This document shows positions 58,958 to 64,000 of a DNA stretch of 64,000 nt, piece after piece (the stretch's first letter is position 1; each line of letters begins with the position of its first letter). Below the pieces are notes generated by a model. The model ran no database searches. It was not told the origin of the DNA and was given only the letters and a program-made list of their open reading frames with translations. The position numbers were made by a program, and so were the translations under genes. Origin of the DNA: Xylanimonas cellulosilytica DSM 15894 (GTDB lineage: Bacteria > Actinomycetota > Actinomycetes > Actinomycetales > Cellulomonadaceae); contig NC_013530.1 in the NCBI RefSeq assembly GCF_000024965.1, positions 3,596,001 through 3,660,000 on the forward strand. The letters are read 5' to 3'.

Positions 58958-60640
58958 TCAGGGCGCCGGCGGGGTCAACCGGGTGAGCGTGCCGTCGCGG
59001 AACCACCCTGCCTCGCCGTTCGGCAGGTCGCGCACCTCGGTCGCGGTACCCGTCGCGTACTCCACCAGCGCACCGTCGACGACGAGGAGCTCCGCCATCG
59101 CGGTGTGCTCACGGTCGAGGGTCCACGTCCGGCCCGTGCGCAGGTCGACGCCGACCAGGTGCCGTTCCGGCGTGGCGCTCTGGTCGGCAGCGACGGCGAG
59201 CACGGCGACCGTGCCGTCGGTGACGGCCGCGTCCGTGCCGTACTCCGGCACACGCGTGTCCCGGTCGCCCTGCCACAGGAGCGTCCCGTCGTTCGCGTCC
59301 AGGCCCACCAGGGACCAGTCACGCGTCAGGCCCAGGACGACACCGCCAGCGCGGACGAGAACGGACGACACCGCCGGCGGCGACGTTGCCCCCGGGCTCG
59401 CCGGCCAGAGCCGCTGGCCGTCCGCATCGAGACACAGCAGGGTGCCGTTCCCGTCCAGCACCAACAGGTTCGCGGACACCGCGTCGGTGGCCGTGGGCAC
59501 GACCACGCCGAGGTTCACCACCGACCTGAGGCCCCCGCGTTCGTCGAGGACCTGCGACGGGGCGGCGTACCCGTGCAGGACGTAGCCGCCGTCCGGGTCC
59601 GGCTGCAGGTACGCCTGGTCCAGGTCCTCCCGCCCCGCCAGCAGGGTGCCGTCCGGGAGGAACGCCGCGTCGACGCCGCAGCCGTCGATGACGATCAGCG
59701 TCGGGGTCACGTACGCGCCGACGCTCAGGGTGATGCGGGTGGACCCGTCGACGTCGATGGTCGGTCCGCAGCCGAGGGGGTACGCGCCGGGCTCGAACGG
59801 CACCTCCGCGGTCCACCGGAGCGCACCCGAGGCGGCGTCGGTCATCTCCAGCAGCGCATCCGGACCGGCGAGGATGCCCTGGGGGAACGTCTCGCTCAGG
59901 TCGATGCCCGCGGGGGTGACCGGCAGCTCGGGCACCTCACCCGTCGGGCGCACGGTGAGCAGGCCACCGTCGGCCGTCGGCACCACCGAGCGGTCCGTCG
60001 TGTCGCCGAGGTCGCGCCGGGCGACGACGACGCCGTCCGCGTCGAGCACCGTGACCCGCCGGGCCTCGACAGGGCCGGCGAGGCACACCAGCGTGGTGGG
60101 CGTCGGGGCGCGCTCCCCGGGCATGGGCCGCAGCCCGCAGGTGAGGTCTCCGCCGAGCTCGTGCCGCCACGCCTCGCCGCCGTCGTCGACCCGCAGCCCG
60201 ACGGCGTCGGCGCCGTCGGCCACCACCACGGTGCCGGCCAAGGTTCCGGACAGGGTGCCGAGCACCGCGCCCGTGAGCGGCACGGACCAGGCCTCCTCCA
60301 ACGGGCCGCTCCCGAGGTCGAGCACCCCGCCGGGCGAGGCGAGCAGGGCGGCGACACGGTCGCGCTCCGCGGCCGCTGCCTGCGCGGCCCGCACCGCGAA
60401 CGTGCCGCCGACGACGCTGCCCGCGACCAGGGCGATCCCGACCCCGACGGCGACGAGGCGGCGCCGGGGCTGGCGGGCGACGAAGGCTCGGACGGCCCGC
60501 GCGCCGTGCCGGACGGGGTCGGCGAGCGCATCGACCTCCGGTTCGTCCGGGACGGCACCCAGTCCGTGCCGGTTCCCCTCGGCGCCGGCGTCGTCGTCGG
60601 GCTCGAGGTCGAACGTGACGCCGACGTCGCGATGACTCAC
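58958..60640 (-). CDS. Membrane-anchored PQQ-type beta-propeller protein
   Basis: The 560-residue protein has an acidic cytosolic start, one membrane helix (RRLVAVGVGIALVAGSVVGG) and an extracytoplasmic domain with repeated propeller blades. Examples are VVVADGADAVGLRVDDGGEAW, LLEMTDAASGALRWTAEVPF, LLCLDADGQRLWP and LVGLDANDGTLLWQGD. The xxLDAxxGxxxW signature is that of PQQ/WD-like repeats. No catalytic residues for a quinoprotein dehydrogenase are seen, so a scaffold or sensor role is more likely. The start is one of two close GTG codons (60640 or 60649). Confidence 0.85.
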   Translation of the reverse strand: MSHRDVGVTFDLEPDDDAGAEGNRHGLGAVPDEPEVDALADPVRHGARAVRAFVARQPRRRLVAVGVGIALVAGSVVGGTFAVRAAQAAAAERDRVAALLASPGGVLDLGSGPLEEAWSVPLTGAVLGTLSGTLAGTVVVADGADAVGLRVDDGGEAWRHELGGDLTCGLRPMPGERAPTPTTLVCLAGPVEARRVTVLDADGVVVARRDLGDTTDRSVVPTADGGLLTVRPTGEVPELPVTPAGIDLSETFPQGILAGPDALLEMTDAASGALRWTAEVPFEPGAYPLGCGPTIDVDGSTRITLSVGAYVTPTLIVIDGCGVDAAFLPDGTLLAGREDLDQAYLQPDPDGGYVLHGYAAPSQVLDERGGLRSVVNLGVVVPTATDAVSANLLVLDGNGTLLCLDADGQRLWPASPGATSPPAVSSVLVRAGGVVLGLTRDWSLVGLDANDGTLLWQGDRDTRVPEYGTDAAVTDGTVAVLAVAADQSATPERHLVGVDLRTGRTWTLDREHTAMAELLVVDGALVEYATGTATEVRDLPNGEAGWFRDGTLTRLTPPAP

Positions 60641-60740
60641 GAAGCGCACGCTAGGCCCTGGCGCGCCCGTTGGGAAGCGACCTCTGGCCGACCGGACCGT
60701 GGCGGTGCAGGCTGTGGATACCGGCAGCGAAGGAGTCCCC

Positions 60741-61580
60741 GTGAGCCTCACCCTGTGCGCCACCTGCGGCGTCGAGCACGCGTCCCGGCCCGAGGTCTGC
60801 AGGATCTGCGCCGACGAACGGCAGTGGGTGCCCGCGGACGGCCAGCGCTGGACCACCCTCGACGAGCTCGCCGCGGCGGGCGCGTCGGTCGCGTTCGCCG
60901 AGCTGGAGCCGTCGCTGTGGGCGCTGGAGGTGGCGGGGGTCGCCGTCGGCATCGGACAGCAGTCGAAGCTGCTGGTCACGCCCGCGGGCGCGCTGCTGTG
61001 GGACCCCTTGCCGTACGTCGACGACGACGCCGTGGGACGCGTGCGGTCCCTCGCCGGGGACGCCGGGGTGGTCGCGGTCGCGGCCTCGCACCCGCACATG
61101 TTCGGCGTGCAGCTCGAGTGGTCGCGGCGGCTAGGCTCGGCGGGCGGCGACGTGCCCGTGCTGGTCAGCCGCGCGGACCTCGACTGGGTGGCCCGGCCAG
61201 GACCGGCCCTGCGGGCGTGGGAGGGCGACCGGGTGATCCTGCCCGGGGTGACCATGACGCAGCCGGGCGGGCACTTCCCCGGCTCCGCCGTCGTGCACTG
61301 GGCCGGCGGTGCGGGCGGGCGCGGGGTGCTGCTGAGCGGCGACACCATCTTCGCCAACCCGGACCGGGTCTCGGTCAGCTTCATGCGCTCCTACCCCAAC
61401 CGCATCCCGCTGTCGGGCCGGGTCGCCGAGCGGGTGGCCCGGCACGTGGCCCGGTTCGCCTTCGAGCGGCTGTACAACAACTTCGACGGCGTCATCCCCC
61501 GCGACGCCGTCGACGTCGTCGTGCGTTCGGCACGCCGCCACCGCGAGTGGACGGACGGCACCCACGACCACCTGACGTAG
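60741..61580 (+). CDS. MBL-fold hydrolase-like protein with N-terminal zinc-ribbon-type cysteines
   Basis: GTG at 60741 is chosen because AAGGAG lies five bases upstream. The 279-residue protein begins LTLCATCGVEHASRPEVCRICADERQWV, with a CxxC...CxxC pair, followed by an MBL core: AASHPHMFG in place of HxHxDH, TQPGGHFPGS, and LLSGDTIFANPD. The first motif keeps two histidines but lacks the usual D-H, so metal binding may be altered. Hydrolytic activity cannot be assumed. It is divergent from the propeller gene. Confidence 0.82.
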   Translation: MSLTLCATCGVEHASRPEVCRICADERQWVPADGQRWTTLDELAAAGASVAFAELEPSLWALEVAGVAVGIGQQSKLLVTPAGALLWDPLPYVDDDAVGRVRSLAGDAGVVAVAASHPHMFGVQLEWSRRLGSAGGDVPVLVSRADLDWVARPGPALRAWEGDRVILPGVTMTQPGGHFPGSAVVHWAGGAGGRGVLLSGDTIFANPDRVSVSFMRSYPNRIPLSGRVAERVARHVARFAFERLYNNFDGVIPRDAVDVVVRSARRHREWTDGTHDHLT

Positions 61581-61684
61581 GCAACCGTGCCCAGGCCCGA
61601 CGCGGTCGCCCGTGCGAACGCGTGAACCCGACGCAGTGCGGTGAAGCCACGGACGACAACGGCCCCGTCATGGGACCGTGGGCC

Positions 61685-62293
61685 ATGACCGATCCCCGGG
61701 AGTCCCTCCAGCACTACCTCCAGCAGGCCCGCGACGCGCTCGTCTGGAAGACCGAGGGCTTGCCCCAGCGGGAGCTGCGGATGCCGCGCACGGTGACGGG
61801 CACCAACCTGCTCGGGCTGGTCAAGCACTGCATCGCCGTCGAGGCCGGCTACCTCGGCCACACCTTCGGCCGGCCCTTCCCGGACTTCGAGACCGCGATG
61901 CCGTGGCTCCGCTCCTGGGTGGATCCGAGCGTGCCGGAGGTGTTCGAGGAGGACCTGTTCGCCACCGAGACCGAGTCGGCGCAAGGGCTGGTCGACCTGT
62001 ACCGCCGCGTGTGGGCGCACGGCGACGAGACCATCGCCCTGCTCGACCTGGACGCCCCCGGCCGCGTGCCGTGGTGGTCGCCCGAGAAGGCCGACGTCAC
62101 GCTGCACCAGGTGCTCGTGCACCTGGTCGCGGAGCTCCAGCGGCACGCTGGGCACGCCGACATCCTGCGCGAGGGGATCGACGGCTCCGCGGGCGTGAAC
62201 AGGCGGTTCGGCAACCTGTGGACGACTGTCGAGGACCGACCGGCGCACGTCGCACGGCTGCGCGAGATCGCGGAGCGCTTCCCCGTGGACTGA
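61685..62293 (+). CDS. DinB/DUF664 family protein
   Basis: The 202-residue helical-bundle protein shows the DUF664-type pattern: RDALVWKTEGLPQRELRMPR, GTNLLGLVKHCIAVEAGYLG with a metal-ligand histidine, and VLVHLVAELQRHAGHADILRE with the second and third histidines. Relatives include mycothiol-dependent transferases; activity here is unproven. ATG at 61685 is used. ATG 61670 would add five residues. Confidence 0.87.
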   Translation: MTDPRESLQHYLQQARDALVWKTEGLPQRELRMPRTVTGTNLLGLVKHCIAVEAGYLGHTFGRPFPDFETAMPWLRSWVDPSVPEVFEEDLFATETESAQGLVDLYRRVWAHGDETIALLDLDAPGRVPWWSPEKADVTLHQVLVHLVAELQRHAGHADILREGIDGSAGVNRRFGNLWTTVEDRPAHVARLREIAERFPVD

Positions 62294-62413
62294 CCGGCCA
62301 GGCATTCTCCGCGCCGGCCGTGGGAACGCAAGGGCTCTGCCGGATCGTCTCGCCCCTTGGCGGATCCCGTCCTAGGGTGGCGGTTGGTACCGACTCGTCC
62401 GGAAGGTCACCTC

Positions 62414-62797
62414 ATGATCGAGCGCGTCAATCCTCCGACGCTCTACCAGAGCCCCGTGTTCTCCCAGGGCACGATCGCCCCCGCCGGCCGCACGCTGTTC
62501 GTCGGCGGCCAGAACGGCGTCGACTCCGACGGCGTGATGGCGTCCGGGATGGCCGCCCAGGTCAAGCAGGCCATCGCCAACGTACAGGCGGTGCTCGCGG
62601 CCGGCGGCGCCACGCCCGACGACGTCGCCAAGCTCACCATCTACCTCGACCAGCGCGTGGACCCGCGCGAGGCGTACGCGGCCTCCGTCGACGCGTGGGG
62701 CGAGCACCGCTGCGCGGTCACCGCGATGCTGGTCGCCGGGCTGGCGGTCCCGGGCGCGCTGGTGGAGATCGAGGCGGTCGCGGCTCTGCCCGAGTGA
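62414..62797 (+). CDS. RidA (YjgF/YER057c) family protein
   Basis: The 127-residue protein fits the RidA fold: SPVFSQGTIAPAGRTLFVGGQNGVD, a helix VKQAIANVQAVLAAGGATPDDVAKL and a final GALVEIEAVAALPE. The arginine usually found before the last strands (the PxR(S/T) stretch), needed for imine deamination in RidA itself, seems replaced by CAVTAM. It may therefore be a non-deaminase subfamily member. GGAAGG lies seven bases before the ATG. A family role in enamine/imine detoxification is possible only if that residue is not needed. Confidence 0.88.
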   Translation: MIERVNPPTLYQSPVFSQGTIAPAGRTLFVGGQNGVDSDGVMASGMAAQVKQAIANVQAVLAAGGATPDDVAKLTIYLDQRVDPREAYAASVDAWGEHRCAVTAMLVAGLAVPGALVEIEAVAALPE

Positions 62798-62816
62798 CGG
62801 CCCGGCCGGGCGCCCC

Positions 62817-63242
62817 TCACGCCACGAAGATGCAGAACGGGTGCCCCGCCAGGTCGGCGAACACCCGGAGCGGCTCCTCGTCGTCGTCGGACCGGTCGAG
62901 CAGCAGCGTGGCGCCGAGCGCGAGGGCGCGCTCGGTCTGCTCGTCGAGGGCCGCGACGTCGGGCACGGTGGTGTCCAGGTGGAGCTGCTGCGGCACCTCC
63001 GCCGCAGGCCACGTCGACGGCGACAGGCTCTCCACCTGCTGGAACGCGAGCTGGAGGCCGCCCGGGTTGCGCAGCACCAGCCAGTCCCGCTCCTCGGGCG
63101 CGACGTCCGCGATGTCGGGCTCGGCCGGCTCGTCGCCGGCGCGATAGGTCAGACCGAAAAGCTGACGGTAGAACTCCGCGAGCGCCCGCACGTCCGTGGT
63201 GTCGAGCACCACCTGCGCGATGAGCGGGAACTGGTTCGGCAT
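62817..63242 (-). CDS. VOC family protein
   Basis: The ATG at 63242 follows GGGAG with a proper gap. The 141-residue protein has the two beta-alpha-beta halves of a VOC domain: PLIAQVVLDTTDVRALAEFYRQLFGLTYR and LHLDTTVPDVAALDEQTERALALGATLL, ending VFADLAGHPFCIFV. It resembles glyoxalase/bleomycin-resistance-like proteins of unknown substrate. A cysteine in the final strand is shared with many actinobacterial members. It converges with the RidA gene and is divergent from the methyltransferase. Confidence 0.88.
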   Translation of the reverse strand: MPNQFPLIAQVVLDTTDVRALAEFYRQLFGLTYRAGDEPAEPDIADVAPEERDWLVLRNPGGLQLAFQQVESLSPSTWPAAEVPQQLHLDTTVPDVAALDEQTERALALGATLLLDRSDDDEEPLRVFADLAGHPFCIFVA

Positions 63243-63333
63243 GGCTGCTCCCTCGGGTGACGACGGGGTGCGACGTCGGGGGTACGACGACGGGGCCGGC
63301 GGCTTCGTCCACGCTATCGGGGACAATGGCCGG

Positions 63334-64000
63334 GTGCAGTGCCACCACTACGACGCCGGCCGCTGCCGCTCGTGCACGCTGCTCGACGTCGCCTATCCCG
63401 TGCAGGTGGCCGACAAGGAACGGCACGTGCGCGGGCTGCTGGAGCCGTTCGCGCCGGACGCCGCATGGCTGCCCCCCGTCACGAGCGCCGAGGGCGGCTT
63501 CCGCAACAAGGCCAAGATGGTGGTCACGGGCACGGTCGAGGAGCCCGTCATCGGGATCGTCGGGGCGCTGCCGCAGGGGTACGACCGGGTCGGACACCGC
63601 GGACCCACCGGCGTCGACCTCACGGACTGCCCCCTGTACCCGCCCACTCTGCAGGACGCGTTCGGCCCGCTCGCGGAGCTGGTCACCCGGGCCCGCCTCC
63701 AGCCGTACGACCTGACGCCGTCGCGCGGGCGGGTCACGCCGCGCGACGCCGCCGGGCGCGGCGAGCTCAAGCACCTCATCGTGACGGTCTCCCCCGCCGG
63801 TGCGCTCATGGTCCGCCTGGTGCTGCGGTCGCAGGAGCCGGTCGCGCGGCTGCGCAAGCACCTTCCGTGGCTCCAGACGGCGCTGCCGAACCTCGCCGTG
63901 CTGAGCGTGAACCTCCAGCCCGAGCACAAGGCCGTGCTCGAGGGCGAGCGGGAGATCGTGCTCACCGAGCGCGAGACCCTGCCGATGACGCTGCCCGTGC
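63334..64000 (+). CDS. RlmC/RumA-type 23S rRNA (uracil-5-)-methyltransferase, cut by window end
   Basis: The visible 222 codons begin at GTG 63334 (VQCHHYDAGRCRSCTLLDVA). The CxnCxxC pattern plus a later cysteine in LTDCPLYP suggests the [4Fe-4S] cluster of the RlmC/RumA family. FRNKAKMVVTGTVEEPVIGI is the usual next motif. The SAM-binding and catalytic cysteine domain lies beyond the window. The N terminus starts directly at the cluster without a TRAM domain, as in RlmC (23S U747). Gene symbol withheld because the catalytic part is not seen. Confidence 0.88.
   Translation, partial: MQCHHYDAGRCRSCTLLDVAYPVQVADKERHVRGLLEPFAPDAAWLPPVTSAEGGFRNKAKMVVTGTVEEPVIGIVGALPQGYDRVGHRGPTGVDLTDCPLYPPTLQDAFGPLAELVTRARLQPYDLTPSRGRVTPRDAAGRGELKHLIVTVSPAGALMVRLVLRSQEPVARLRKHLPWLQTALPNLAVLSVNLQPEHKAVLEGEREIVLTERETLPMTLPV

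Overview
The window is a contiguous, very GC-rich chromosomal segment of a Gram-positive actinobacterium. GTG starts are frequent, many neighbouring genes share four-base start/stop overlaps, and there are RskA-type anti-sigma, LAL-type LuxR, SpoIIE/HATPase and DUF5926 proteins. I infer order Micrococcales, in the neighbourhood of Cellulomonadaceae or Promicromonosporaceae; the genus cannot be settled by reading. I saw no rRNA, tRNA, prophage, IS element or CRISPR array.

Layout. 1-6.7 kb: a two-halved membrane protein, a family 2 glycosyltransferase, a DUF5926 protein and a CaiB-type CoA transferase. 6.7-17.3 kb: the tetrapyrrole locus, with hemA divergent from hemE-hemY, then a Fic protein, then hemC-hemD-hemB-hemL joined by four-base overlaps. 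17.3-23.1 kb: an AMIN-like lipoprotein, a copper operon (csoR-copZ-copA) behind a CsoR-type operator, a repeat array and a CPBP protease. 23.1-28.7 kb: an oligopeptide-type ABC importer. 28.8-37.5 kb: a kinase-like/flippase-like membrane fusion, a HigBA-type toxin-antitoxin pair, HU, an anchored metallopeptidase, CopC, NAD synthetase, and a membrane protein/winged-helix pair with two tandem palindromic operators. 37.5-50.9 kb: a secreted ChW-repeat protein, a MecA-like PBP, a LAL regulator, a GAF-SpoIIE-HATPase phosphatase, an ECF sigma factor, a 5'-3' exonuclease, two CrcB fluoride channels and a VOC protein. 50.9-64 kb: PEP carboxylase, an epimerase, a sigma/anti-sigma/YceI module facing a lipoprotein, endonuclease IV, a PQQ-type propeller protein, MBL, DinB, RidA and VOC proteins, and the start of an RlmC-type methyltransferase.

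The most unusual content is two families of short repeats that enter coding sequence in frame. Family B is an imperfect palindrome of exactly 42 bp (TGTCAG...CTGACA). There are 18 copies: 8 in hemD, 3 in copA, 5 in the gap after copA and 2 upstream of nadE. Its internal stems show compensatory base changes. Repeat periods are multiples of three inside genes but not outside. Family A has a 19-nt core, GGTTGAGCCTGTCGAAACC or its reverse complement, with 22 copies. It forms a 5-copy tandem array inside hemA, single inserts at the start of hemY and next to the metal site of hemB, and two copies at the C terminus of an ABC permease. All its intergenic clusters lie between convergent genes, where it supplies the stop codon of three of them. 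Four of the seven heme genes carry these insertions.
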